A stretch of DNA of 37,537 nucleotides, from contig JANXXX010000005.1 in assembly GCA_025350405.1 (NCBI GenBank), positions 1 through 37,537 on the forward strand. Reading direction: 5' to 3'. Made by a program: the position numbers and the translations under genes. Shown here one piece after another: positions 9,803 to 17,473 of this stretch. Within the stretch, counting starts at the first letter, position 1. Each line of letters starts with the position of its first letter. The notes beneath the pieces are model-generated. The model was not told the origin of the DNA and did not search any database. It worked only from the letters and a program-made list of their open reading frames with translations. This DNA comes from Gallionella sp. Its GTDB lineage: Bacteria; Pseudomonadota; Gammaproteobacteria; Burkholderiales; Gallionellaceae.

Positions 9803-10660
9803 CTATCTGCCGAGAAAAAGTTTTTCGGCTTCGGCGATTGCTTCCTGCGCTTCGCTCACTGTCGACAGCATTACTTCATCAGCATCCAGACCGACGATTT
9901 CCCATGCTTGCGGATCGATAGGCGAGACATCGCCCGGGTCGAGTGTCTGAATTTCTGCCATCAACGCCAGGATATTGGCGATATGTACCAGGGCTGCTTC
10001 ACGCGGGAAACGGAGTGCAGAGTGGATATTGTGATGGTATTCGATACACTCTTCCAGCAGCGGCGGTAGTTTCCATTGGCGCGCCAGCTCACCTCCCACC
10101 TGCGCATGGTCGAACCCCATTGTCTGTTGTTCCGCCTGGTATACGGGGATCTCATCGGCGCTATCCAATACCAGCAGCAAGGCATCCTGGGCTTGCTGCG
10201 GCAGACGGTTGAAGATCACCAGCTCGCCGATGTCGTGGAGCAGCGCAGCGGTAAACACCGCATCAGGGTCGCAGTTGCGAGCCTGTTTTGCCAGGATGCG
10301 TGCTGCAAGAGCACAGTACAAGCTGTGTTTCCAGAAGTGCTCCATCGACACGAGCGTATTGGACAGGCCATCAAACGAACTTGCTACCGAAGTGGCCAGC
10401 GCCAGACTGCGTATCTGACTGGTGCCGATGATAGACACAGCTTTGGGGACGGCATCAACGGTGGAAGAAAGGCCATAGAATGAACTGTTAGCCACGCGCA
10501 ACAGGCGCACCGTGAACGAGGGGTCCTGACTGATCGCATCGGCAATATTGGCGATGGTGCTATCAGGATCTTCGACCAGTTGATTGATGCGAATGAACAC
10601 ATCCGGCAACGTTACGAGGCTGCCAACCCCCTTCACTAAATCAGCGATATTTGTATTCAT
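9803..10660 (-). CDS. HDOD domain signalling protein
   Basis: A 285-residue HDOD protein, a family related to HD phosphohydrolases that usually lacks catalytic metal binding and acts as a regulatory scaffold. Seen: LPDVFIRINQLVEDPDSTIANIADAISQDPSFTVRLLRVANSSFYG, typical of the N-terminal HDOD half, SIIGTSQIRSLAL, and an HD-like AALLHDIGELVIF. The start was set at ATG 10660 (MNTNIADLV) behind AGGT at about 10665-10668; the longer reading to 10741 adds 27 residues without family resemblance. The TAG stop overlaps the alternative cheD GTG. Its role is probably in chemotaxis or c-di-GMP-type signalling, inferred from the CheD partner. Confidence 0.9.
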   Translation of the reverse strand: MNTNIADLVKGVGSLVTLPDVFIRINQLVEDPDSTIANIADAISQDPSFTVRLLRVANSSFYGLSSTVDAVPKAVSIIGTSQIRSLALATSVASSFDGLSNTLVSMEHFWKHSLYCALAARILAKQARNCDPDAVFTAALLHDIGELVIFNRLPQQAQDALLLVLDSADEIPVYQAEQQTMGFDHAQVGGELARQWKLPPLLEECIEYHHNIHSALRFPREAALVHIANILALMAEIQTLDPGDVSPIDPQAWEIVGLDADEVMLSTVSEAQEAIAEAEKLFLGR

Positions 10661-10741
10661 CGTTACCTGCCTACGAAGCCCGTTCACGCTGGCATTTACA
10701 CGGTGATTATTGCGAATACGATTTATATGTGAACCTACCAA

Positions 10742-11319
10742 TATACCGGACTACTTGATCACCTAATCTGCGTATCTATCCAGGAAGTGCGCATACATCT
10801 GACACACGTTAATCGAAATGAGCACGGCACGCCAGTGCACTAGATATTTAATCCAACCACATTATACTTGGGTGGATAGTGTTGCAGCCAAAATCGACTG
10901 CGACATCCATCAATAGGTCCAAAAAACCGATATGGCTTGTTGGATAAGGTAGTTCCGAGAACAAGCCTGAACTGTATTGACTCAAACTTGATCGGACTCA
11001 AACTGTCGGATTGCCATATCTGCTTTAGCTGCCTCACCCTCATGCAATTTGAAATTGAACCGCCCGAAAGACATTGGCGAATTTCGATCAGGCTAATTAT
11101 CTATGCCACTCGTAAGCCGCACTTCGTAAATTGGCGCTCCCGACATTGGGCGGATAATTAAACAAGAAATAATCTGACTCTTCGGTCTGGACTCAAGCGA
11201 ATTATTCTCTCCACTGGCATAATATGAACTTTTGCTGATGCATTGCTCCCCCACGGAATCGTGGCCCCGTGTGTTACTTGAACAGGTGTTAGTTCATCTG
11301 CTTAGAAAGGTGATGAAGT
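10742..11319. other. AT-rich intergenic region upstream of the GGDEF gene
   Basis: About 580 bases without a convincing gene between the divergent HDOD and GGDEF units. A 74-codon reading at 10937-11161 has no family resemblance and no ribosome site. Base composition is visibly AT-richer than the flanking genes. A small hairpin, ccacg-gaat-cgtgg, lies at 11251-11264, about 55 bases before the GGDEF start. No confident promoter was identified. Confidence 0.5.
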
Positions 11320-12120
11320 ATGCTTTGGCGTTTTGTGCTAGTTGTAACTGAAATACTTCTCATCACATTTTGGAATTATAAGCTGTCTGGGGCGTATTAT
11401 TCTCTGGACGCATTATATTGCTTGCCGATTATTCAAGCTGCGCGTATAGGCGCAATTCGTTCCCAACGCCATTCTGACAGTCAGATAGCTGCATTGGTTG
11501 GAATTACATCTGCTGTTGTTTGGAGTGTTGCTGAAGCAGCCGTCGTTTGGCCGAATTATCCTCTAGACGCATTTGCAATGAACATTTTTACTCGTGGCGT
11601 CACTTTTACAGTTCTTGGCAGGGTGTTGACAAAACTTTGGAATGAAAGGGATTATCTTCGCAAAGACGCGTTAACTGGTTTGGCTAATCGGCTGGAATTT
11701 ACTGAGAGATTCGCAGCCGAACGATTGCGCAGTGATTGGTCCAACGGCCCCTATTCCTTGCTTTTTATTGACATTGACCAATTCAAGATGCTGATTTGTA
11801 GCCATGGCAGCCATGTCGGCGATGAAGTTCTTAAGGCCGTGTCCAGCATATTAAGGGTTAATTCCAGGATTGTTGATACTGTTGCACGGATTGGCGAGAA
11901 TAAATTCGTGTTATTGCTCCCAGAAACAAATGAGTATATCTGTAGAGTATTGGGAATGAGAATCAAGTCGGCATCAGATAAGAAATTTCAAGCCAAAGGT
12001 TGGTTCATATCTTTATCAATAGGTCATGTAACCGTAATCGGCAGCGCGAGGAGTTTTGACGAGATATTGCATGAAGCTAATGAAACAATGTGTTCAACCA
12101 AAATTCAAAGCCATACGTAG
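11320..12120 (+). CDS. Membrane protein with degenerate GGDEF domain (probable c-di-GMP receptor)
   Basis: 266 residues. The N-terminal 105 residues hold about three hydrophobic segments (near 1-20, 55-78 and 85-103), so it is likely membrane-anchored. The GGDEF fold follows from DALTGLANRLEF (about 116-127). The domain is clearly homologous (LLFIDIDQFK, GDEVLKAVSSIL) but catalytically broken. The signature GGDEF is GENKF (202-206), and the substrate-binding Asn-Asp after FKxx is Ile-Cys. The I-site RxxD is intact (R193, D196) at the normal distance. Diguanylate cyclase activity is therefore unlikely; binding of c-di-GMP at the I-site is the obvious inference. Good ribosome site AAAGGTGATG at about 11307-11316. 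One sampled 60-base line (11341-11400) is only about 35 % G+C, well below its neighbours. Confidence 0.88.
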   Translation: MLWRFVLVVTEILLITFWNYKLSGAYYSLDALYCLPIIQAARIGAIRSQRHSDSQIAALVGITSAVVWSVAEAAVVWPNYPLDAFAMNIFTRGVTFTVLGRVLTKLWNERDYLRKDALTGLANRLEFTERFAAERLRSDWSNGPYSLLFIDIDQFKMLICSHGSHVGDEVLKAVSSILRVNSRIVDTVARIGENKFVLLLPETNEYICRVLGMRIKSASDKKFQAKGWFISLSIGHVTVIGSARSFDEILHEANETMCSTKIQSHT

Positions 12121-12263
12121 TAGGATGTATATATATTCTGAATGACTTATTTGCATAAATACTCGACAAGAAGGTATATCTGCTTGGCACCGAGTTGCCT
12201 ATCGATCCTTACAATAAATAGCGTACCGGAAAGCCGCCATTGGCGCTTATGTTAGCGCTTAAT

Positions 12264-13427
12264 TCACAGCAAGCGCATCAGATCACCACGTGCGAATCCG
12301 TACAACGGACTCGCCACATTTTTCCCCAGCGCGATCACCTTGAACAATTCTCCCATCTCAGCCGGGCTGGTGAGTTTTTGCAATTGCGCCGAGAGCGGTA
12401 AATAATCGCGCAGGTTTTCCGGTGAGGTGTCTTTCAACAATTCGGTGATGCCGCAGTTGATCAGGAAAAACGCCTGCGAGGTGTAACCTATCAGTTCCAA
12501 GCCTGCATCAATGCCGCATTCGGCGATGTCGGTGAAATTCACATGCGCGGTGATGTCCTGCAAGCCGGGCAGAAAGAACGGATCGTCGTGCGCCTGATGG
12601 CGATAGTGGCACATCAGCGTGCCGTTGCTGCGCTGCGGATGGTAATACTCGCGCGCGCCGAATCCGTAGTCGATGAACAGCAGCGCGCCCTGCTCCATTC
12701 TTTGCGCGAGGCTGTTGATCAGGCCGCGCGCGGCGAGACAGATTTCGCTGACATAGTCATCCGGCACGTTGATTTGTTGTGCTGCATGCAACAAGGCTGC
12801 GTCACTTATGGCGCGCTCCTGCCAGATGAAACCGTGCTCGCTCAATGCCACGCCCCGCTCTGTAATTGCGCTGTCGTGCCAATGCACCAGATGTACCGGC
12901 AAGGCATCGAGCACTTCGTTGGCGACAATTGCACCGGAGAATCTTTCCGGCAGCGCATCCAGCCATTGCACTCGGTCTTGCAGATGAGGCAGACGTTCGC
13001 GCAACAATGTTTGCTGGCGCGCGCGCAGATCGGCGCTCACCTCAAGGATCGCGTAGCTGTCCGGCAAGCTGCCGAGCCGTTCCAGTTCGGCAAGCATGTC
13101 CGCCGCCAGCTTGCCGCTGCCCGCGCCCAGCTCCAGAATGTGCGGTGCGCTGGATGCCATGATTTCCGCCACTTGCCGCGCTACGGTGCGTCCGAACAAC
13201 GGCGAGAGTTCCGGCGCAGTGATGAAATCTCCCGCCTCGCCAAACTTGTGTGCACCTGCCGTGTAATAGCCCAGGCCGGGTGCATACAAGGCGAGCTCCA
13301 TATAGCGCGCGAACGATATCCAGCCGCCTTGCGCGGCGATGTCGCGGCGAATGAACTCGGTCAATTTTGCGCTGTGCTGTGCGGCTTCCGGGCTGGGTGT
13401 GGGTAGAGTAGCGAGATGTGTCAGCAT
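12264..13427 (-). CDS. MidA/NDUFAF7-family class I SAM-dependent methyltransferase
   Basis: 387 residues resembling the family of mitochondrial NDUFAF7 (MidA), a protein arginine methyltransferase that modifies a complex I subunit; the bacterial substrate is unknown. Seen: YAPGLGYYTAGAHKFGEAGDF, the SAM site ILELGAGSGKLAADML (about 97-112), YAILEVSADLRARQ, the family block IVANEVLDALPVHLV, and LLFIDYGFGAREYYHPQR. The start was set at ATG 13427 (MLTHLATLPTPS). The longer frame to 13601 would translate the CACAGAG palindromic repeat and is not protein-like. No clear ribosome site. Convergent with the GGDEF gene and divergent from the SDR gene. Confidence 0.88.
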   Translation of the reverse strand: MLTHLATLPTPSPEAAQHSAKLTEFIRRDIAAQGGWISFARYMELALYAPGLGYYTAGAHKFGEAGDFITAPELSPLFGRTVARQVAEIMASSAPHILELGAGSGKLAADMLAELERLGSLPDSYAILEVSADLRARQQTLLRERLPHLQDRVQWLDALPERFSGAIVANEVLDALPVHLVHWHDSAITERGVALSEHGFIWQERAISDAALLHAAQQINVPDDYVSEICLAARGLINSLAQRMEQGALLFIDYGFGAREYYHPQRSNGTLMCHYRHQAHDDPFFLPGLQDITAHVNFTDIAECGIDAGLELIGYTSQAFFLINCGITELLKDTSPENLRDYLPLSAQLQKLTSPAEMGELFKVIALGKNVASPLYGFARGDLMRLL

Positions 13428-13456
13428 GGTCGGGTATAATTCTGCTAAATCAGTTA

Positions 13457-13534
13457 GCCACAGAGAGCACAGAGGACACAGAGATGATGCCAATCCAGAT
13501 AGTTTTTCTCTGTGAACTCTGTGTTCTCTGTGGC
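13457..13534. repeat. CACAGAG-rich palindromic intergenic repeat
   Basis: Two 27-base arms, 13457-13483 and 13508-13534, are inverted copies with 24 of 27 positions matching; each arm is built from CACAGAG-type units. A 24-base spacer separates them. The hairpin sits in the divergent gap between the MidA-like gene and the SDR gene. The repeat is read in frame by an extended version of the MidA ORF, which produces a spurious N-terminus. From memory, CACAGAG intergenic repeats occur in other proteobacteria. Function unknown. Confidence 0.85.
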
Positions 13535-13590
13535 ATGAATTAAGGTTTTCAGGATAGTTTACAGGTTCGTGAAGTGTAGTGGAGAGTACG

Positions 13591-14331
13591 ATGCAAGGCA
13601 AAGTAGTGTTGGTTACTGGAGGAGCAAAGCGCGTCGGCGCGGCGATTTGTCGCCGTCTGCATGCGGCTGGGGCATTGCTCGCCGTGCATTACCGCAGCGC
13701 TGAACAGGAAGCGCTGGATTTGCAAAACGCATTGGATCAGCTGCGTCCAAAAAGTGTCGCCGTGTTTCAGGCTGACCTGCTCGACTTGAATGCGCTGCCG
13801 CAACTGGTACACAAGGTCATCAAAAAATTCGGGCAACTCGACGCGCTGGTCAACAATGCCTCCAGCTTCTATGCCACACCGTTGGCAGAAATAGACGAGC
13901 ACCAATGGCAAGATTTGCTTGGCACCAACCTGAAAGCCCCGTTGTTTCTGGCACAAGCGGCGGCGGCAGAACTGCACCGTCATCACGGCTGTATCGTGAA
14001 CATCGCAGACATCCACGCCGAACGCCCGATGCATGGGCATCTGCTATACAGCGTCGCCAAGGCTGGACTGGTGGCGCTGACCAAAGGGCTGGCGCAGGAA
14101 CTGGCACCGCAAGTCCGCGTCAACGCCATCGCGCCCGGGGTCATCATCTGGCCGGAAAGCGAAGCATGGCTGGATCAGGAGCAGCGCCGCAAGATCGTCG
14201 CGCATACTTTGCTCAAGCGCGAAGGAGAGCCGGAAGACATCGCGCGCACGGTACAGTTTTTAATCGCCGACGCCCCTTACATCACCGGACAGATTATTGC
14301 GGTGGATGGCGGGCGCAGCGTCAACCTTTGA
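13591..14331 (+). CDS. Short-chain dehydrogenase, pteridine reductase (FolM/PTR1)-like
   Basis: A 246-residue NADPH-type SDR. The cofactor loop is TGGAKRVG (9-16), where the Arg favours NADPH, followed by NNASSFY (88-94). The catalytic set shows Y153 and K157 in YSVAK, preceded by NIADIHAERP with Asp140, the arrangement typical of pteridine reductases rather than ordinary SDRs, which have Ser there. It ends with ITGQIIAVDGGRSV. The probable reaction is reduction of dihydro- or dihydromonapterin. Start ATG 13591 has GGAG at 13581-13584; an in-frame GTG at 13579 is less likely. ttcA begins seven bases after the stop, so they form one unit. Confidence 0.88.
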   Translation: MQGKVVLVTGGAKRVGAAICRRLHAAGALLAVHYRSAEQEALDLQNALDQLRPKSVAVFQADLLDLNALPQLVHKVIKKFGQLDALVNNASSFYATPLAEIDEHQWQDLLGTNLKAPLFLAQAAAAELHRHHGCIVNIADIHAERPMHGHLLYSVAKAGLVALTKGLAQELAPQVRVNAIAPGVIIWPESEAWLDQEQRRKIVAHTLLKREGEPEDIARTVQFLIADAPYITGQIIAVDGGRSVNL

Positions 14332-14338
14332 GAATTAA

Positions 14339-15193
14339 ATGAACGACATCACTCAACCGATACACTTTGAAAAACACTCGACCAACTTCAATCGCCTCAA
14401 AGGGCGGCTGGAGCACATGGTCGGACAGGCCATCGCCGATTTCAACATGATAGAGGAAGGCGACAGCGTGATGGTGTGCCTGTCCGGCGGCAAGGACTCA
14501 TACACACTGCTGGATGTCCTGCTCACCTTGCGCAAGCGCGCGCCGATCGATTTTCGTATCGTCGCGATGAATCTCGACCAGAAGCAACCGGGCTTCCCCG
14601 CTGAGGTGTTGCCGAATTATCTGAAGCAACTCGGCGTGGAATATCACATCGAGACCCAGGACACCTATTCCATCGTCAAGGAAATAATCCCCGAGGGCAA
14701 GACCACCTGCTCGCTGTGTTCACGGCTGCGGCGCGGCATCATCTACCGCGTGGCGGGCGAGTTGGGTGCGAACAAGATCGCGCTGGGCCATCACCGCGAC
14801 GACATGATCGAGACGCTGTTCCTGAACATGTTCTTCGGCGGCAAGTTGAAAGCGATGCCGCCCAAGCTGGTCACCGACAAGGGCGACCATATCGTGATCC
14901 GCCCGCTCGCCTATTGCGCCGAAAAAGACATCGCCCGTTACGCGCGCGGCATGGAGTTTCCTATCATCCCGTGCAACCTGTGCGGCTCGCAGGAAAACCT
15001 GCAACGCCAGAACATCAAGGCTATACTTGCCGCATGGGAGCACGAATATCCGGGGCGCAGCCAGACCATCTTTACCGCGATGCAAAACGTCGCGCCCTCG
15101 CATTTGCTGGATGGCAATCTGTTTGATTTCAAGCATATCCAGATTGGGACAAAAGTAGCGGAGGGCGATACGGCATTCGATCTTGGCCTGTAG
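14339..15193 (+). CDS. ttcA: tRNA 2-thiocytidine biosynthesis protein TtcA
   Basis: Iron-sulfur PP-loop ATPase that thiolates C32 of certain tRNAs. The PP-loop is SGGKDS (49-54). The [4Fe-4S]-ligand cysteine pairs are present: C124 and C127 in [10 protein letters not shown], and C212 and C215 in [24 protein letters not shown] is the family block. At 284 residues it has a normal length. It is the second gene after the pteridine reductase-like SDR, with only seven bases between them. Confidence 0.96.
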   Translation: MNDITQPIHFEKHSTNFNRLKGRLEHMVGQAIADFNMIEEGDSVMVCLSGGKDSYTLLDVLLTLRKRAPIDFRIVAMNLDQKQPGFPAEVLPNYLKQLGVEYHIETQDTYSIVKEIIPEGKTTCSLCSRLRRGIIYRVAGELGANKIALGHHRDDMIETLFLNMFFGGKLKAMPPKLVTDKGDHIVIRPLAYCAEKDIARYARGMEFPIIPCNLCGSQENLQRQNIKAILAAWEHEYPGRSQTIFTAMQNVAPSHLLDGNLFDFKHIQIGTKVAEGDTAFDLGL

Positions 15194-15258
15194 CCAGGGA
15201 GGATGGAATGCCGAGAGGAATCTGCCCCATCATTACCGCATGTCTGCACCAACCGAGT

Positions 15259-15307
15259 CATATCACAGTTTGCCGGTCTGTTCAGGATGAGAAGTGTCTG
15301 TGATATG
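15259..15307. repeat. Perfect 10-bp inverted repeat after ttcA
   Basis: catatcacag at 15259-15268 and ctgtgatatg at 15298-15307 are perfect inverted copies separated by 29 bases. It lies between ttcA and the YfaZ-like gene. There is no T-run, so it is not a standard terminator. It may be an operator or mRNA stem for the downstream gene; function unknown. Confidence 0.6.
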
Positions 15308-15388
15308 CTTGCATTTGTTAATTGAATATTTCCAGGAACAGCACGCTGTTTTCGTCTGGATCCTGATCGACAATCTTAAGGAGTAAAT

Positions 15389-15979
15389 ATGTTTTTGCGC
15401 CGCAACGTTGCACTTTCGCTATTAACCGCCAGTGCCATGGCAACGATCAGCACCACTGCACTGGCAGATGCCGTCGATGTTACCCTGCGCGATACCAGCG
15501 CCCAATTTCAGTACAAATCCTCAATGGGTCGTGATGCTCTGGGGAAAACCGAATTCCACGCCGGCATTCTTTATGCAAATGGAAATAATATGATGACCGA
15601 TTTTGGTCTTGTGGTGAAAGACGAATTGGGCGGCAACGCACCTGGGTTTTCAGTCGGGGTCGGGTTAAAGGGCCTTGTCGCCAAGGTTGCCGACAACACC
15701 CCTACGGTCAGCGCCGTTTCTGCCCTGGCAATAGGCGGACTGGTGCGTTATTCCCCGGCTTCACGCGTAGGCATAGTCGGACAGATGTATTTTTCCCCGA
15801 ATGTCGTCACCTTTGGCGATGCCGACCGTTATTTTGAAGGTGGGGCTCGATTGGAGTTTGAAGTCATACCCCAGGCAGTTGTTTATGTCGGCTACCGGAG
15901 GATAGGATTTAGCATCAAAAACCAGGCTTACGCCGTACTTGACGAAGGATTTAATCTGGGCGTAAGAATGTCGTTCTAA
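15389..15979 (+). CDS. YfaZ-like outer membrane beta-barrel protein
   Basis: 196 residues with a Sec signal (MFLRRNVALSLLTASAMATISTTALA-D, cut at about 26) and alternating hydrophobic strands ending in a C-terminal Phe (NLGVRMSF), as expected of a barrel inserted by Bam. Blocks such as VRYSPASRVGIVGQMYFSP, FEGGARLEFEVIPQA and VYVGYRRI resemble the YfaZ family as I remember it. A strong ribosome site, AAGGAG (15379-15384), precedes ATG 15389. Function of the family is unknown. Confidence 0.75.
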   Translation: MFLRRNVALSLLTASAMATISTTALADAVDVTLRDTSAQFQYKSSMGRDALGKTEFHAGILYANGNNMMTDFGLVVKDELGGNAPGFSVGVGLKGLVAKVADNTPTVSAVSALAIGGLVRYSPASRVGIVGQMYFSPNVVTFGDADRYFEGGARLEFEVIPQAVVYVGYRRIGFSIKNQAYAVLDEGFNLGVRMSF

Positions 15980-16023
15980 GCGGGCAAGCCGCTACTCGGC
16001 CAACCGCCTTTCCGCGCGGTACT

Positions 16024-16503
16024 CTAAAGGCCGTGACGCATTCTCTCACCCTCTGACTGTACTGCAATCTTGAAGACCGCCTTGCGGATGATGCCTGTTG
16101 ACACCAGCGGCGCATGCGCATCCTCAGGAAAGAACATGCAGAATGTGTCGGGCGGTGTGGCGATCCAGCTAGCCGGGGCATCGTTGAAAAACAATATGTC
16201 TCTCTCGGCGCTGTAATCGCTCACCGGTTTGTTGCACTCCACCAGCGGCTTCCAGCCCATCTCATCCACACCCTCGAGCACCAGCTGGATGTCAATGTAA
16301 CGACGATGAGCTTCTAATTTCGCCTCGGTACGCATGCGTCCCGGCACATGCTCGACGATGACGAACAGGTCTTCTCCGAAGATCGGATGGTGTCCCGGCG
16401 CAAGAGCATGCAAGTCGGTGTTGCGGATGTATTCGAAGGCGCGTGGGAACAGTGGGTGCAGCGCGGCGTAGCGGGAAGATTGGGAGAGGCTGGAAAAGAT
16501 CAT
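16024..16503 (-). CDS. YhcH/YjgK/YiaL family protein
   Basis: 159 residues of the cupin-like family once called beta-galactosidase subunit beta, associated with sialic-acid and other sugar metabolism. Seen: LEAHRRYIDIQLVLEGVDEMGW, the family core with its metal-binding acid and His residues, then FFNDAPASWIATPPDTFCMFFPEDAHAPLV and IRKAVFKI. The start was placed at ATG 16503 (MIFSSLSQSSRY); the longer frame to 16608 adds 35 unrelated residues. The substrate in this organism is not evident and no sugar operon surrounds it. Confidence 0.9.
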   Translation of the reverse strand: MIFSSLSQSSRYAALHPLFPRAFEYIRNTDLHALAPGHHPIFGEDLFVIVEHVPGRMRTEAKLEAHRRYIDIQLVLEGVDEMGWKPLVECNKPVSDYSAERDILFFNDAPASWIATPPDTFCMFFPEDAHAPLVSTGIIRKAVFKIAVQSEGERMRHGL

Positions 16504-16618
16504 GGCGCTTGTTTCTCGTAAAGTGGAGAGCAATGAAATCAGTTGACCTGAGAAAATTGTTTCGGTAGAAGAATTATATAGGTGCCAAGCTGTGCGCCAT
16601 TTCCCCAAAGGAGGACAT

Positions 16619-16918
16619 ATGTCGGATATTTACGAGCAAGCCTGTCCATTATGTGCGGCACCCGCAAAGTATGAATTGGTTAATATTAATAGATGAAAGC
16701 ATTTCTTATGCTCCAAGGGTGATGAATTCAAAATATCAGATTCTGCTGAAAGACGACTATCTAAATCAATTGCACAGTGGCGAATACGATGTGCTGAAAT
16801 GGCAAAAAAAACCAATTCAAATCGAATATTGGTTATTGCTCGTCCGACTGGATTAAAGCCCGATGAGCGTATTGCATTAGAAGCAAAATTCATTAATAGA
16901 GGCCCATTGTCAAAATAA
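16619..16918 (+). pseudogene. Small zinc-finger-like protein gene interrupted by one in-frame UGA
   Basis: One frame of 100 codons runs from ATG 16619 to TAA 16918 with a single internal stop, TGA at 16694-16696 (codon 26). It has the best ribosome site in the neighbourhood, AAAGGAGG at 16607-16614, four bases before the ATG. The translation begins MSDIYEQACPLCAAPAKYEL with a CPLC zinc-knuckle-like pair. After the TGA it continues KHFLCSKGDEFKISDSAERR, where the second CxxC has become CSKG, and later LVIARPTGLKPDE. It resembles, from memory, uncharacterised small CPxC proteins that have Arg at the stop position, so a CGA-to-TGA change is the simplest explanation. Loss of the fourth Cys also points to decay. 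Recoding cannot be excluded. Confidence 0.55.
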
Positions 16919-16984
16919 GTTGTGTATGGCGCGATAATCAAATTTTGAATTTTCAACTTGGCAAGTCCATGAGCCTCAAGCCAT

Positions 16985-17009
16985 GGTTCGACAAGCTCAC
17001 CACGAACGG
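16985..17009 (+). repeat. Diverged copy of the TTCGACAAGCTC repeat
   Basis: A 25-base copy with the core ttcgacaagctc followed by caccacgaacgg. It differs from the two perfect copies at 17080-17104 and 17430-17454 at a few positions. It faces the 17080-17104 copy as an inverted pair across a 70-base spacer. Confidence 0.8.
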
Positions 17010-17068
17010 CATTATTGATACTCTTTGAGCTCAAAAAACAAAACGCGTACTTCACGATTTGCAGCTTT

Positions 17069-17404
17069 CTACTTTTTCCCCGTTCGTCCTGAGCTTGTCG
17101 AAGGATGAGCGAGCGAGCCATCCCTGTCAGACCCCTTCGCCAATCGCGACACCTCTGCCCAATCGCCGCGCATCATCGCTTCTTTTTTCTTGCGGCTCCA
17201 GCCCTTGATTTGTTGTTCGGCGGCTAACGCTTCATCTCGGGTAGAGCATTCTTGGCTGAATACCAACTCGATGGGTAATCGTCCGGCGGTATAACCACCG
17301 CACAATCCGTTCTGGTGTTCGACGATACGCTGTTCGAGATTATCGGTATGGCCGGTGTAATAGTAGTTGTCGGCACAACGCAGGATGTAAACCCAGAAGC
17401 TCAT
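17069..17404 (-). CDS. GIY-YIG nuclease domain protein flanked by inverted repeats
   Basis: 111 residues. The N-terminal GIY-YIG fold is clear: WVYILRCADNYYYTG (residues 4-18, GIY read as VYI and YIG as YTG), RIVEHQNG with the conserved Arg26, and a downstream Glu-containing helix (DEALAAEQQIKGWSRKKK). It is the small stand-alone type (UPF0213/YhbQ-like), whose role is unknown and is usually guessed as DNA repair or structure-specific nicking. The last 11 residues (PSTSSGRTGKK) are unusual: residues 101-109 are the translation of the repeat at 17080-17104. A perfect inverted copy of that repeat lies at 17430-17454, 25 bases upstream of the start codon. Start ATG at 17404. Confidence 0.9.
   Translation of the reverse strand: MSFWVYILRCADNYYYTGHTDNLEQRIVEHQNGLCGGYTAGRLPIELVFSQECSTRDEALAAEQQIKGWSRKKKEAMMRGDWAEVSRLAKGSDRDGSLAHPSTSSGRTGKK
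17080..17104 (-). repeat. 25-bp repeat, downstream arm, inside the GIY-YIG gene
   Basis: Perfect inverted partner of 17430-17454, with core gagcttgtcgaagg on the plus strand. It lies within the 3' end of the GIY-YIG gene and codes for its residues 101-109. It also pairs with the diverged copy at 16985-17009. Sequences of this kind (TTCGACAAGCTCAGGACGAA) are, from memory, dispersed in many proteobacterial genomes. Confidence 0.9.
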
Positions 17405-17429
17405 GGTGTTGCGCTCCGTTGTTGTTCAT

Positions 17430-17454
17430 CCTTCGACAAGCTCAGGACGAACGG
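17430..17454 (+). repeat. 25-bp repeat, upstream arm before the GIY-YIG gene
   Basis: Perfect inverted partner of 17080-17104 (25 of 25), with core ccttcgacaagctcagg. It lies between trhP (ends 17474) and the GIY-YIG start (17404). The two arms enclose a 325-base interior holding nearly the whole nuclease gene. Confidence 0.9.
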
Positions 17455-17473
17455 AATTTGAGGATGCATCCTA

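Noticed and set aside
10937-11161. 74-codon frame in the AT-rich gap
   Set aside because: No ribosome site, no protein-like pattern and no recognisable family.
16694-16712. Selenocysteine insertion at the in-frame UGA
   Set aside because: The following stem is only 5 bp with a UUCUU loop lacking the conserved loop G/U of bacterial SECIS elements, the family position is probably Arg rather than Cys, and no Sec machinery is in the window.
16630-17121. 163-codon minus-strand frame
   Set aside because: Contains translated repeat peptides (LRQAQDER, VRGELVEP) that are typical artefacts of the dispersed repeat, and it is antisense to the interrupted small ORF.
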